Positions 18,379 to 26,647 of a stretch of DNA of 64,000 nucleotides are shown here, in pieces (the stretch's first letter is position 1; every line of letters starts with the position of its first letter). This stretch comes from Dehalococcoidales bacterium. GTDB lineage: Bacteria; Chloroflexota; Dehalococcoidia; Dehalococcoidales; UBA3254. The translations under genes and the position numbers were made by a program. The notes beneath the pieces were generated by a model that did no database searches, was not told the origin of the DNA, and worked only from the letters and a program-made list of their open reading frames with translations. The stretch is from NCBI GenBank assembly GCA_016926695.1, contig JAFGOB010000150.1, positions 8,936 through 72,935 on the forward strand. The letters run 5' to 3'.

Positions 18379-18607
18379 GTTAAATCCCCCTGTCAGTTAC
18401 TCGAGTGTGTTATTACATAAAACCGGCTTTTTAAAAGCACCTCAGGTCTCCCCTTTTTCAGTGGATGTAAGCCTGTTGATAGCCGTTTTCAAAGAGCCGG
18501 TGAGGTTTTTCGACCTGAAAAAAACAACAAAAGTCCTCCCGCGGTCTATGCAACCCTTAAAATTTAAAACTGAAAATAGCTTATCCCGCTGTGCTCAGAC
18601 CGGCCGG

Positions 18608-19630
18608 TCAGACCGGATTCAGGATGTTGCCGGTCTTGCCGGCTTTATATTTCCTCCCTCTGCATGACTCAAACCATGAAACCGTGTCGGCAACGGATTC
18701 TCTTATCGAACGGGCGCTATAACCGAGCTCCCTGCTGGCTTTGGCCGAGCTGACCAGCGAATTGGCGGAGAGCACATCAATGGAATAGGCTGTGAAAAGC
18801 GGCCTGGACCCGCTGAGCAGGTAATAGGGAGTAGCCAGCACACCGAAAAACCTGGCCAGGCGGCAGGGTACCCGCCAGCCCGGCGCCCTGATGCCGCTGG
18901 TCTTCTCCAGCAGTTTCATGAGCTGGCTTACGGTTATACGTTCACCTGACAGTATATAGCCTTCCCCGCTGCGCCCCCTGGCGGCAGCCAGCAGCATACC
19001 TCTCGCCACATCCCTGACATCCACGAAGTCATAAGCTCCATCAATGGTGGCCCTGATTTTACGATCGAGGAAGCCGCGTACCAGGCAGCCCATTTCCGAG
19101 CCCTTGTAGTCAAACGGGCCGATAACCCCGGTAGGACAGACGATAACGGCGTCCAGACCCTTGCGGGCGACTTTGAGCACCTCGAGGGTCGCCCGGGCCT
19201 TGGAGCGGGCATAGTCTCCTGTCACACTGACAGGATCGTAAGGCTGGGACTCGGTAATAACCGTACCCTCAGGCGGTTCTTTTAGCGCATGGATGGAGCT
19301 GGTATATACCAGCCTCCCGACCCCGGCCTCCAAACAGGCTTCCGCGACATTGCGGGAGCCTCTGACATTTACTTCCTCAAGCAGCTTTCTTTTACCGGGC
19401 AGAATGGTAACGATGCCAGCCAGGTGATAGACGGTCTCAACTCCGGCGAAGGCCTTCAGCAGAGAGATGTAATTGCGTACATCTCCCTCTACAATTTCAA
19501 CATCCAGGTTTTTCAGCGGCGATATATCTTCACCGGGCGGTACTATTGCCTTCGTCTGCCAGCCGGCGGCCAGTAACTCCCTGATCACCACATTGCCGAT
19601 ATGTCCTGTCGCTCCTGTTACTGCAATCAT
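18608..19630 (-). CDS. NAD(P)-dependent epimerase/dehydratase (extended SDR)
   Basis: The protein has 340 residues from the ATG at 19628-19630, which has GAGGAGG seven bases upstream. The Rossmann motif is VTGATGHIGN at the N-terminus. The catalytic Ser and YxxxK are in TSSIHAL and DYARSKA. It resembles dihydroflavonol reductase or 3-beta-hydroxysteroid dehydrogenase-like extended SDRs acting on sugar nucleotides, sterol-like or aryl ketone substrates. The true substrate cannot be read. It lies between MarR (65 bp) and the MMPL transporter, suggesting reductive detoxification coupled to export. Confidence 0.88.
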   Translation of the reverse strand: MIAVTGATGHIGNVVIRELLAAGWQTKAIVPPGEDISPLKNLDVEIVEGDVRNYISLLKAFAGVETVYHLAGIVTILPGKRKLLEEVNVRGSRNVAEACLEAGVGRLVYTSSIHALKEPPEGTVITESQPYDPVSVTGDYARSKARATLEVLKVARKGLDAVIVCPTGVIGPFDYKGSEMGCLVRGFLDRKIRATIDGAYDFVDVRDVARGMLLAAARGRSGEGYILSGERITVSQLMKLLEKTSGIRAPGWRVPCRLARFFGVLATPYYLLSGSRPLFTAYSIDVLSANSLVSSAKASRELGYSARSIRESVADTVSWFESCRGRKYKAGKTGNILNPV

Positions 19631-19695
19631 CGAATCCTCCTCATACACCCTACCACCCGGATATGCCGGACGCTGCCCTCAGGGGCGGGGTAGAT

Positions 19696-20166
19696 TTATT
19701 TTTTCCCGGAAACCAGGGTTTCATTTTGCGTAGCCGGTATTTGCATCATGGCTTCCAGGACTTCCACGAATAGTCTCAGCTTCTCCGTATCCATCGCCTC
19801 CAGAAGCTTCTGGCTGTTGACGCGGGTGGAGGCCCATATGCCCCCGATAGCCTTTTTCCCGGCTTCAGAGAGCCGGCAAAGCACCACGCGCCTGTCATCC
19901 GGCTGGTTCTCCCTGACCACGAAATTTTTTTCTACCAGGCGGTCTACCAGGCTGGTGGAAGTCGGCAGCGTAACATCCAGTTCGGCCGCGATATCGCTCA
20001 TGCGGGCCTGGCCGTGGAAATAAAGGAGCAGCATAATTTTTATCTGGGGCATGGTCACGTCCAGGCTGATTAAATTTTGAGGCACCGTGTGAAAAAGCTG
20101 CCGGAATAGCCTGTCGGCCAGAGACAAAAGTTCATCAATAAGCTGTTCTTTGTTAGCGGAGGGCAT
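19696..20166 (-). CDS. MarR-family transcriptional regulator
   Basis: The protein has 156 residues. The winged helix is clear: AELDVTLPTSTSLVDRLVEK is the recognition region, and the wing follows with ENQPDDRRVVLCRLSEAGKK, including the DxR motif of MarR proteins. Flanking helices form the dimer domain. It is the first gene of an efflux-type operon and has a strong promoter with a perfect palindrome between the start site and its ATG, so autorepression is likely. Released by a small hydrophobic or phenolic ligand, it would induce the epimerase and transporter. Confidence 0.92.
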   Translation of the reverse strand: MPSANKEQLIDELLSLADRLFRQLFHTVPQNLISLDVTMPQIKIMLLLYFHGQARMSDIAAELDVTLPTSTSLVDRLVEKNFVVRENQPDDRRVVLCRLSEAGKKAIGGIWASTRVNSQKLLEAMDTEKLRLFVEVLEAMMQIPATQNETLVSGKK

Positions 20167-20196
20167 GTTTTACTCCTCCCGAAGCCTTAATTTTTT

Positions 20197-20213
20197 CATC
20201 TAATTATTAGATG
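20197..20213. promoter_or_regulatory. Palindromic operator for MarR
   Basis: CATCTAAT, one base, ATTAGATG is a perfect 17-bp palindrome of the length and AT content usual for MarR sites. It lies downstream of the -10 box and about 30 bp before the marR ATG. A weaker half-copy (CTAATATTTAG) adjoins it toward the -10. Confidence 0.65.
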
Positions 20214-20232
20214 TAATCTAATATTTAGTTCC

Positions 20233-20261
20233 ATTATAAACTTAACCGGCTGAAATGTAAA
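20233..20261 (-). promoter_or_regulatory. Sigma-70 promoter of the marR operon
   Basis: On the minus strand TTTACA (20256-20261) is followed by 17 bp and a perfect TATAAT (20233-20238). Transcription would start near 20226, just before the palindromic operator. Confidence 0.75.
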
Positions 20262-20435
20262 GGGGGTATAGCCGGGGATATTACGCACGGTCTGTGCAGA
20301 TCTCTATCTTCCGGTTATGTTGTGGCTATTGGTTTATATAGAGGTTTCCGAAGCATCTGGTGGCAGGGTAGCAATATTATCCCTGCGCAGAAAAGGCTTT
20401 AACGGCATGCACTATTCCGGATAGAAAATCAGGTT

Positions 20436-20527
20436 GGTAGGGTGCGGGTGCCTGAATAAATTCAGGACAAACCCGCCCGCCATTTACCGTTGAAAAAACT
20501 CGCGACTTCATTTTTATCCGACATCGC
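20436..20527. repeat. Structured dispersed repeat, copy 2
   Basis: This is the partner of 14406-14497. Stems GCGGGT/ACCCGC (20444-20449 with 20471-20476) and CCTGAAT/ATTCAGG (20451-20457 with 20460-20466) keep pairing although both differ in sequence from copy 1. The same TTGAAA, AACTCG, ACATCGC tail follows. Confidence 0.6.
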
Positions 20528-20819
20528 CTGTTACTGTATCATTACTCAGACTAAATTATTCATTCTCTGCCATACAAGTCTCTAACAGGTATTTATACCT
20601 GCTAACACGCAGGTATTTGTGCGGGGTCAGGGGTTTCAGCCTGTGTCTTTTTTTTTCGCCGGCAGGCGTATTATACTTGCCAAAACAGGTCTGCCGCTCT
20701 TTTGAAAACAGTACATACGACGGATGTACGGTTTCATCGGTATTGTTATTCTATAAGTGAAACAAGAAACAAACCAAAAATAAATTAAAAATTATTGAAG
20801 GAGATAAAGGAGAAATAGA

Positions 20820-21341
20820 ATGGAAGAGAGAATTTTGATCCCCCTGGATGGAACAGAAGCAGGAGAAGCTGTATTACCCAAAGTAGAGGACCTGATTTTC
20901 AAGACCTCCCCCCGACTGGATGCCAAAATAACTCTTCTCAAAGTAATATCCAGAATGAACTTCAACATGCTGACGGATGATGACAGGGCCCAGTTGCCGA
21001 TACCTGAAGATGAAGCCGCTGTCCTTACCAGAGAAGCCGGGGATTATCTTGAGCTGGTGGCCGGCAAGCTGAGGAAAAAGGGTATGGATGTCAAGACCAT
21101 GGTTACTTTTGGTCATGAAGCCGATGAGATCGTCAAGGCGGCCCGCGCTACCAGGGCGCACCTCATCGCCATGTCCGCTCCTCATCATTCCGGAGTAATA
21201 CGCTGGGCTATCGGAAGCGTTTCCGATAAGGTGATGAGGCTCGAAGGCAATATCCCGGTACTGGCGGTAAATCCTTCCGACAAAAAGAAGTCCGCCGCGA
21301 AACCCATGGATTCCTTGCAGGGTATGATGAAGCAAGCCTGA
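20820..21341 (+). CDS. UspA-type universal stress protein
   Basis: The protein has 173 residues, a single Usp fold: ILIPLDGTEAGEAVLPKVED at the N-terminus, the LIAMSAPHHSG core and the nucleotide-binding-type GSVSDKVMR and PVLAVNP at the C-terminus. The ATP motif G-2x-G-9x-G(S/T) is only partly matched, so nucleotide binding is uncertain. A 30-residue polar tail is extra. The start has GGAGAT upstream. It precedes the acetate transporter by 61 bp, so both may respond to the same energy or carbon stress. Confidence 0.9.
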   Translation: MEERILIPLDGTEAGEAVLPKVEDLIFKTSPRLDAKITLLKVISRMNFNMLTDDDRAQLPIPEDEAAVLTREAGDYLELVAGKLRKKGMDVKTMVTFGHEADEIVKAARATRAHLIAMSAPHHSGVIRWAIGSVSDKVMRLEGNIPVLAVNPSDKKKSAAKPMDSLQGMMKQA

Positions 21342-21402
21342 TACCGGTTTACCGGCGTATAGCTAACTGAAATATTACCAGAAATTTTAGGAGGCAAGTG
21401 CG

Positions 21403-22062
21403 TTGTCCCAGATAAGAAAAAGAGGCGTTTTCGAGGAATATATCGATCAAGAAAATGATATGAAATTGTTCTCAGAGATCCAGAGGGCGGTGGCCGGCTC
21501 CGAAAAGCCCCTTGCCAATCCCGCGGCAGTCGGACTGGGGGCGTTCGGGGCCACCACCCTGCTGCTGCAATTCCATAACCTGGGATTACTGGGGGTTGGC
21601 GCGGTGATGTGGATGGCTTTATTCTTCGGCGGCCTGGCACAGATGATTGCCGGATTCCTGGAATACCGCAACGGCAATAACTTCGGCTTTGCCGCTTTCA
21701 CCACCTACGGTGCTTTCTGGATTGCCCTGGGCGGGATATGGATGAATGCCCAGTTAAAATTTACCTCTATTTCCGGCACTGATGTGGGCTGGTTCCTGGT
21801 GGTCTTTACCCTGCTGACAGGTATTTACCTGATCGGCGCAATGAGACAGAACAGCGCTCTGTCCTGGGTATTCCTGACCCTGTTGATCGGTTTTGTGCTG
21901 CTTGATATCGGTCACCTGGTCCCCGGTGCGGCTGTTTTCAACAAGATTGCTGCCGTGGAATTGATAGTCTGCGCTCTTCTGGCCTGGTATCTGATGTCTC
22001 ACGTGATTTTTGGCCCCTTAAAGCTGAGTTTACCGGCTGGAAAGGCCTGGATAAAGAGCTGA
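21403..22062 (+). CDS. Acetate/succinate uptake transporter (GPR1/FUN34/YaaH family)
   Basis: The protein has 219 residues from a TTG at 21403 preceded by AGGAGG. The signature NPAAVGLGAFGATTLLLQFH lies near residue 35, followed by six hydrophobic helices (GMIAGFLEYRNGN-like loop, then TYGAFWIALGGIW). SatP-type members move acetate with protons. In an anaerobic fermenter or acetogen-like lifestyle it may export or import acetate depending on conditions. A 46-bp palindrome follows the stop codon. Confidence 0.92.
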   Translation: MSQIRKRGVFEEYIDQENDMKLFSEIQRAVAGSEKPLANPAAVGLGAFGATTLLLQFHNLGLLGVGAVMWMALFFGGLAQMIAGFLEYRNGNNFGFAAFTTYGAFWIALGGIWMNAQLKFTSISGTDVGWFLVVFTLLTGIYLIGAMRQNSALSWVFLTLLIGFVLLDIGHLVPGAAVFNKIAAVELIVCALLAWYLMSHVIFGPLKLSLPAGKAWIKS

Positions 22063-22088
22063 TAGCCTGATATCGATAGATCCCGCTG

Positions 22089-22134
22089 AAGGGTCAAATC
22101 ACCGCTGGTTTAAACCAGCGGTGATTTGACCCTT
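22089..22134. terminator. 46-bp perfect palindrome, probable terminator
   Basis: AAGGGTCAAATCACCGCTGG runs into its exact complement, giving a 23-bp stem without unpaired bases. It separates the acetate transporter from tRNA-Pro. The T-run after it is weak (TTAGATTTCTCTTT), so it may work as a bidirectional block or be a repeat element. Confidence 0.55.
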
Positions 22135-22162
22135 AGATTTCTCTTTGATATACTTCTGTCGG

Positions 22163-22241
22163 CGGGGTGTAGCGCAGTCTGGTTCAGCGCGCAGCGTTTG
22201 GGACGCTGAGGCCGGAGGTTCAAATCCTCTCACCCCGACCA
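22163..22241 (+). tRNA. tRNA-Pro (anticodon TGG), CCA encoded
   Basis: The cloverleaf is complete. The acceptor CGGGGTG pairs with CACCCCG (22231-22237). The D arm is GCGC/GCGC and the anticodon stem CAGCG/CGCTG encloses TTTGGGA with anticodon TGG. The T arm is GGAGG-TTCAAAT-CCTCT. A discriminator A and CCA follow. Confidence 0.95.
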
Positions 22242-22345
22242 TGCTGTTTTTCTTCAAATTAAGCAGGTCCTTCTTTTTTCCCGCTCCCATCAGGGAAAAA
22301 CGAGATTACCATACTATCTTTTTCAGAGGTGCTGCGTTATATACT

Positions 22346-22921
22346 ATGGGTGAGGTAAAAGATCAAAAGAACCTGTCTCTACTGGATGAGGGAAACCTCG
22401 TTCTAAGAGCGCAGCAGCGGGACAGCCAGGCTTTGTCCGTTCTGTATGAGGCCTATTTTGACAAAATTTACCGGTATATAGTGATGCGGGTGCGGAACGA
22501 GGCTGAAGCGGAGGACATAACGCAGCAGGTCTTTATGAAAATGCTGGATTCCATAGCCTCATATAAATCACGGGGCGTGCCGTTTTCTTCCTGGCTTTTC
22601 AGAATCGCCCATAACCAGGTCATCGACTTTTATCGCCAGCAGGGTAAGAAGGCTACCGTGGATATCGAGGGGATTCAATTGCCGGACGGCGGCGATGACC
22701 CACAGCATATGATGGAAATGCATTTTGATATAGAGGAAGTAAAAAAAGCGACGCAAAATCTAACGGCGGCACAGCAGGAGGTATTATCATTAAGATTTGC
22801 CTCCGAACTGTCCATAGCTGAATGCGCTGCTGTCATGGGTAAGAAAGAGGGAGCGATAAAGGCCCTTCAGCACAGCGCCGTAGTAGCGCTGAGGAAAGCT
22901 CTGACGGGGAAAGAGCCATGA
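22346..22921 (+). CDS. ECF-type RNA polymerase sigma factor
   Basis: The protein has 191 residues from the ATG at 22346; the longer frame would run through the tRNA and is rejected. Region 2 is plain (YEAYFDKIYRYIVMRV, AEDITQQVFMKML, SWLFRIAHNQVIDFYR). Region 4 is at the C-terminus (LRFASELSIAECAAVMGKKE, ALQHSAVVALRKAL). It directs polymerase to a stress or envelope regulon. Its stop overlaps the next gene's start (ATGA), so it is coupled to a DUF5667 membrane protein, the usual partner in Chloroflexota, which may act as its anti-sigma or output. Confidence 0.93.
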   Translation: MGEVKDQKNLSLLDEGNLVLRAQQRDSQALSVLYEAYFDKIYRYIVMRVRNEAEAEDITQQVFMKMLDSIASYKSRGVPFSSWLFRIAHNQVIDFYRQQGKKATVDIEGIQLPDGGDDPQHMMEMHFDIEEVKKATQNLTAAQQEVLSLRFASELSIAECAAVMGKKEGAIKALQHSAVVALRKALTGKEP

Positions 22922-24102
22922 GGAAGGAGAGGAAGTTCGAAGAAATTGTAACCGTCTGCCTGGAGCGTATAATCCGGGGAGAACCGGTTGAACAGTGTCT
23001 CAAGGACTATCCCGAACAGGCCGGAGAACTGGAACCCCTGCTGAAGACTGCTCTGGCAGCCAGGGCCGTAGCCGATATTCAACCCGGCAGCGAGTTTAAG
23101 ACCAGGGCCAGGAATGAGTTTCTAAATGCTATGCGTGAAAGAAGCGCCGTCAGGGAAAGGCCAGCATCCTTTTTCCGCTGGCACTGGCGCTGGCAGCCCG
23201 CCTGGTCTATCGCACTGGCTGTTTTACTGGTGGTGGTCCTGTCCGGCGGGGGTACGGTCATGGCGTCCAGGAACAGTATGCCGGGCAGTCCGCTTTATTC
23301 CATCAAGCTATTGAGTGAAAATACCCGTCTGGCCTTTACCTTTTCGGATACGGCCAAGGCGGAACTGAACTCTGAGTTCGCGGAAAACCGGGCGGAGGAA
23401 ATTGTCTACGCCGCCGCCAGGGACGATGTGGAAAACGTGCGTAATACGGCTGATAATCTGCATACCAGCATGAGCAATGTCGCTGTGCTGACCTCCAACT
23501 CGCTGGGAGAAGCCGCCGCGCGCAATAGTGAGGCGGCAGCAGGTGATATAGCCGCAGGAGGGCTTCAGAGTGCCGCAGGAGGGCTTCAGAGTGCCGCAGG
23601 AGGGCTTCAGAGTGCCGCAGGAGGGCTGGATAATACCGCTGGAGACGTGCAGATGGCGCAGCCTCAGGCTGTTCCGGCGGAAAAGGCCGCACCGATGCTG
23701 GACGGTGTCCCGGAGACTGCAACTGTAATTCCGCCGGAAGAGAAGAGCGTCCGGGGATTCAGAATGGCGGCTGATGAGGCTGTTCCGGAGACTTCGCCTT
23801 TAGCGGAGAACAACGGTAATGCCGGCGGCGAAGATGAGGCACAGGAGCCTGCCTTAGAGGCGGAAACGTACGGGCTGAGCCAGGACGGCGACGTTGAAAA
23901 CAGCCTGACTGAAGAAGGTGAATTACAAAATGTCCTGACAGAAAATTATATCCTGCTGCAGGCCTACCTCGAAGAAGCTCTTGAGACGGCTTCCCCTGAA
24001 GCAAGGCCTATTATTCGCGAGGCTATTGCTCATGCCCAGGCTGAGTATATAAAATCGATGAGCAACCTGGAAATACTGGACTACATGAACAGGCATCCGT
24101 AA
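22918..24102 (+). CDS. DUF5667-type membrane protein, sigma-factor partner
   Basis: The protein has 394 residues. The N-terminal 85 residues are cytosolic (LKDYPEQAGELEPLLKTA), and one membrane helix spans about 98-117. The DUF5667 segment begins after it (MPGSPLYSIKLLSENTRLAF, NSEFAENRAEEIVYAA). An Ala/Gly-rich repeat block (about 212-239) and an acidic low-complexity stretch lead to a helical C-terminal domain. The cytosolic head is the probable sigma-binding part and the outer part a sensor. Coupling to the sigma gene is direct (4-bp overlap). Confidence 0.85.
   Translation: MRKERKFEEIVTVCLERIIRGEPVEQCLKDYPEQAGELEPLLKTALAARAVADIQPGSEFKTRARNEFLNAMRERSAVRERPASFFRWHWRWQPAWSIALAVLLVVVLSGGGTVMASRNSMPGSPLYSIKLLSENTRLAFTFSDTAKAELNSEFAENRAEEIVYAAARDDVENVRNTADNLHTSMSNVAVLTSNSLGEAAARNSEAAAGDIAAGGLQSAAGGLQSAAGGLQSAAGGLDNTAGDVQMAQPQAVPAEKAAPMLDGVPETATVIPPEEKSVRGFRMAADEAVPETSPLAENNGNAGGEDEAQEPALEAETYGLSQDGDVENSLTEEGELQNVLTENYILLQAYLEEALETASPEARPIIREAIAHAQAEYIKSMSNLEILDYMNRHP
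23551..23634 (+). repeat. 21-bp tandem repeat inside the DUF5667 gene
   Basis: Three identical 21-bp copies (23551-23571, 23572-23592, 23593-23613) and one diverged copy (23614-23634) encode AAGGLQS units in frame. Copy-number change would alter linker length without breaking the gene. Confidence 0.9.
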
Positions 24103-24166
24103 AGGTCATGATTCCTGAACACCGCATCAACGGTGGCAGTAAAGTATTAAAGGGCAGGAGGGAAAA

Positions 24167-24928
24167 ATGACGAGCATAGAAGAGTATAACCGCTGTGGGG
24201 AGGAAATTGAGAAATACCTGTGGCTGAAGACTTCACCGATAGCGGTTAAAATGCTGCAAAAGGAGTCCGATATTCCCGAGGGGGCGGTCAGGCCTAAAAG
24301 AGACCGGGGTCAACACCTGGCCCAGTGCCAGGCGTTTACCATGTCGCGCCGCCAGCGATTGACCGTGGCCATGCTAAAGGAGGACAACTGGTGCTGGGGG
24401 CCTCTGGTGGCTTACGGCCTGGTTGATCCGGCTGTTGCCGATAACTTTCACGCGACCAAAGACCAGGCCAAAATCATGCCCTGTTTTGAGGTGGGGAAAT
24501 ATATCGGAGTCCTTTCAGCCCCTTTGAAAACGGCCGCCTTCGAACCTGATGTGTTGTTGATTTACGGCAACTCCGCTCAAATGAGAACTATTCTGCTGGT
24601 GGTCAAACAGCAGGAGAAATTACCCATCAGTTCGGTTTTCGACCCGATTGATTCCTGCGTTTATGCCGTTGTGCCGGTGGTTACTTCCGGCGAATACCGC
24701 ATTACCTTTCCCGATCCCGGAGAGTTCCAGAGGGGGCTGGCGGGAGAAGATGAAGTCATCTTTTCAATTCCACGCCATAAAATCTGCGGACTGGCATCCG
24801 GACTGGCGGACCTGGAGAAAATAAACCACGGCTATACGACCTTCTGCCCGGAGATAAGGCCCGATTTCCCACAACCCGACTTTTACAAGCAGCTTTTTAA
24901 GGTCAGCGGGCTGGATACGGTAGAGTAG
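24167..24928 (+). CDS. DUF169 family protein
   Basis: The protein has 253 residues with AGGAGG before the ATG. Typical DUF169 features are present: KTSPIAVKML near the N-terminus, the cysteine-containing LAQCQAFTMSRRQ, NWCWGPLVAYGL, and a C-terminal IPRHKICGLASG. The conserved cysteines suggest a metal or redox role, but the family function is not established. It is common in anaerobes, often near formate or one-carbon genes. Here it follows the sigma/DUF5667 pair and opposes the zinc-ribbon gene. Confidence 0.88.
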   Translation: MTSIEEYNRCGEEIEKYLWLKTSPIAVKMLQKESDIPEGAVRPKRDRGQHLAQCQAFTMSRRQRLTVAMLKEDNWCWGPLVAYGLVDPAVADNFHATKDQAKIMPCFEVGKYIGVLSAPLKTAAFEPDVLLIYGNSAQMRTILLVVKQQEKLPISSVFDPIDSCVYAVVPVVTSGEYRITFPDPGEFQRGLAGEDEVIFSIPRHKICGLASGLADLEKINHGYTTFCPEIRPDFPQPDFYKQLFKVSGLDTVE

Positions 24929-24981
24929 TGCCTTTCCGGTAGCTGTTTTCAGGAGGATCACGGCCTCCGGCCTGGCAGCTA

Positions 24982-25290
24982 TCAGCCGCCGGGAGGGCAG
25001 GAGTTAGTGGCGAGGGCCAGCCATTTTACCTCTTTCCCGGCACAAGCGGGGCAGCGGATGTTTTTGGCCTCATCGGGTCCGGAGGGCGACTGGATGCTGA
25101 AATTGCAGCCGCATTCCCGGCATTCATATTTCCAGGGCGGCGGGCCTACCGCGATCTGGCAGGCCACATATTCATCGATGTCCGGACTTGAACAGCGGGG
25201 ACATGCCGGCTTTTCAGTCCGGCATTCTCCCAGCAGATCGAACTGCTCGCTGCATTGGCGGCAGAGGTATTTTTTAACCTGTTTACTCAT
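24982..25290 (-). CDS. Zinc-ribbon protein
   Basis: The protein has 102 residues with four CxxC-type pairs in two zinc ribbons: CRQC...CPRC (residues about 10-35) and CREC...CPAC (about 56-83). The domain resembles FmdB/rubredoxin-like metal-binding ribbons. No catalytic domain is present. It begins a run of small metal-binding proteins on the minus strand that continues to 28.6 kb. The ribosome-binding site is weak. Confidence 0.8.
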   Translation of the reverse strand: MSKQVKKYLCRQCSEQFDLLGECRTEKPACPRCSSPDIDEYVACQIAVGPPPWKYECRECGCNFSIQSPSGPDEAKNIRCPACAGKEVKWLALATNSCPPGG

Positions 25291-25556
25291 CCTGTAGGTC
25301 CCGCCATGATTATATTTTCAACTTTCCGGGTGCTTAATGCAAGCGGCGGGTTGTTTTATATCCAACATTCAGTTTCCGTTAACAGAGGGCGCCGGCTGCC
25401 GCAGAATCTCAAATTAAGAGACTCTCACGCCGGGCTACGCCCTCCTCAAAGTGGACTGAATGTGGTATTTTTTCAGCATTCTCCGAAAGGTCTTTCTCCA
25501 TGAATGGAAAGGTAAAAAAGCGGGTACAGGGCGGGACCGCAGGAAGCCAGGTGCTT

Positions 25557-25862
25557 TTATTTCAGGTTTATCTCGATTCTCAGGCTGTCGATCTTATCTA
25601 CGCCGCGGAGGGAGGAAGCCATGCCGCTGAAGGTTCCCCTGAGAGCGTCGCGGGGATAGGGGCTGAGGGGTACCGTCAGGTCATTGATTACCAGCCCCGT
25701 CTTTTCGTTTTCCAGGGTAAAAAGCAGGGTCCTGACATCGCTTCCCCCTTTCAGCATAGATACGGCGCAGAGGACTATTCTGGTCACGTAATTATGGGCA
25801 AACTCGTTGAGATCGATGCGCACGTTATTCACGAACAGACTGGTTTTAAAAACGGCGTCCAT
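25557..25862 (-). CDS. Conserved-looking hypothetical protein
   Basis: The protein has 101 residues with a strong AAGGAGG before the ATG, which supports a real gene. The sequence alternates strands and helices (KTSLFVNNVRIDLNEFAHNY, LLFTLENEKTGLVINDLTV) and is soluble. I recognise no family. It lies 46 bp after the DUF1847 stop codon in the same direction. Confidence 0.65.
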   Translation of the reverse strand: MDAVFKTSLFVNNVRIDLNEFAHNYVTRIVLCAVSMLKGGSDVRTLLFTLENEKTGLVINDLTVPLSPYPRDALRGTFSGMASSLRGVDKIDSLRIEINLK

Positions 25863-25908
25863 TTTTCCTCCTTTTCACCGTGGAGAATACTGTGCCTGTG
25901 GCGGGGGA

Positions 25909-26607
25909 TCATTTTTGGATGTCAGTTTTGAGCCTGGAGTAGTAAGAAGAGGAGAGATAAACAGCCGCCAGAGGATTATGGCCCGTCACCCTGTCCTTGA
26001 CCGCCAGAACGGTCATAGGCGCCCGGCAATACTGCATAAAGAGGGTATCATGTCCCAGGCATAATCCCAGCATGATAGCCAGATCCACCTTTTGATCGTT
26101 TAAAATCATGGCCTGGGCGATGGGATTACACATGGCTTCGGAGCTGGAAGGTCCCCCTATTTTTTCTTCCGGCCTGATACCGATCTTTTCCTTGGGCACG
26201 GCCCCGGTCTTACAACGGACTGAGACCACCTCGAACCCCTGTTTTTCCAGAATATCAACAATGAGTTTGGCCTCTTCGGCCAGTCCCGTACAAAAGGCCA
26301 AACCGAGCTTTTTATAGCCCATTTTATGGGAAAACTGGATCAGCTCAAGTATGCGAGGATTCCTGGTCCGGATACCCTCAGGGGTATGTTCGTAGCATTC
26401 GAACTCCTGTATAGAGGCCTGCCGCGCCAGTTCCCTGGTATCCGGCCTGTTATACTCGACCTCCGCTCGCGTCAACAGTTCCGGGTTGACCTTCATGGGG
26501 CAAAAATCCGGGGCTTTCCCAATATCAGGAGGGTCGGTGGCGCCTATAGGGGCGCTGCATCCGAGAGCATGACACTGTGCGCATCTGGGTGACTTATTCT
26601 GGCTCAT
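25909..26607 (-). CDS. DUF1847 metal-binding protein
   Basis: The protein has 232 residues. The cysteine-rich start (CAQCHALGCSAP, then DFCPMK) and the core GYKKLGLAFCTGLAEEAK and CNPIAQAMILN with CLGHDTLF match DUF1847, a family of anaerobe proteins with conserved cysteines presumed to bind metal. Its biochemical function is not known. GGAG precedes the ATG. It is co-directional with the NifX-like gene upstream (40 bp) and the 101-residue gene downstream. Confidence 0.88.
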   Translation of the reverse strand: MSQNKSPRCAQCHALGCSAPIGATDPPDIGKAPDFCPMKVNPELLTRAEVEYNRPDTRELARQASIQEFECYEHTPEGIRTRNPRILELIQFSHKMGYKKLGLAFCTGLAEEAKLIVDILEKQGFEVVSVRCKTGAVPKEKIGIRPEEKIGGPSSSEAMCNPIAQAMILNDQKVDLAIMLGLCLGHDTLFMQYCRAPMTVLAVKDRVTGHNPLAAVYLSSSYYSRLKTDIQK

Positions 26608-26647
26608 ATTACTGGTCTCCTTTTATACAGCCTGTCATATCAGAGTG

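Larger units (their letters stand above)
20167..20819. other. Divergent control region between marR and uspA
   Basis: It contains the marR promoter and operator, the structured repeat at 20436-20527 and a GTACAT-N7-ATGTAC inverted repeat at 20711-20729. The last is 90 bp upstream of the UspA gene and could be a regulator site. No gene is supported. Confidence 0.5.

Noticed and set aside
22145..22345. Upstream extension of the sigma factor reading frame
   Set aside because: It translates the tRNA-Pro gene, and the ATG at 22346 begins the sigma domain.
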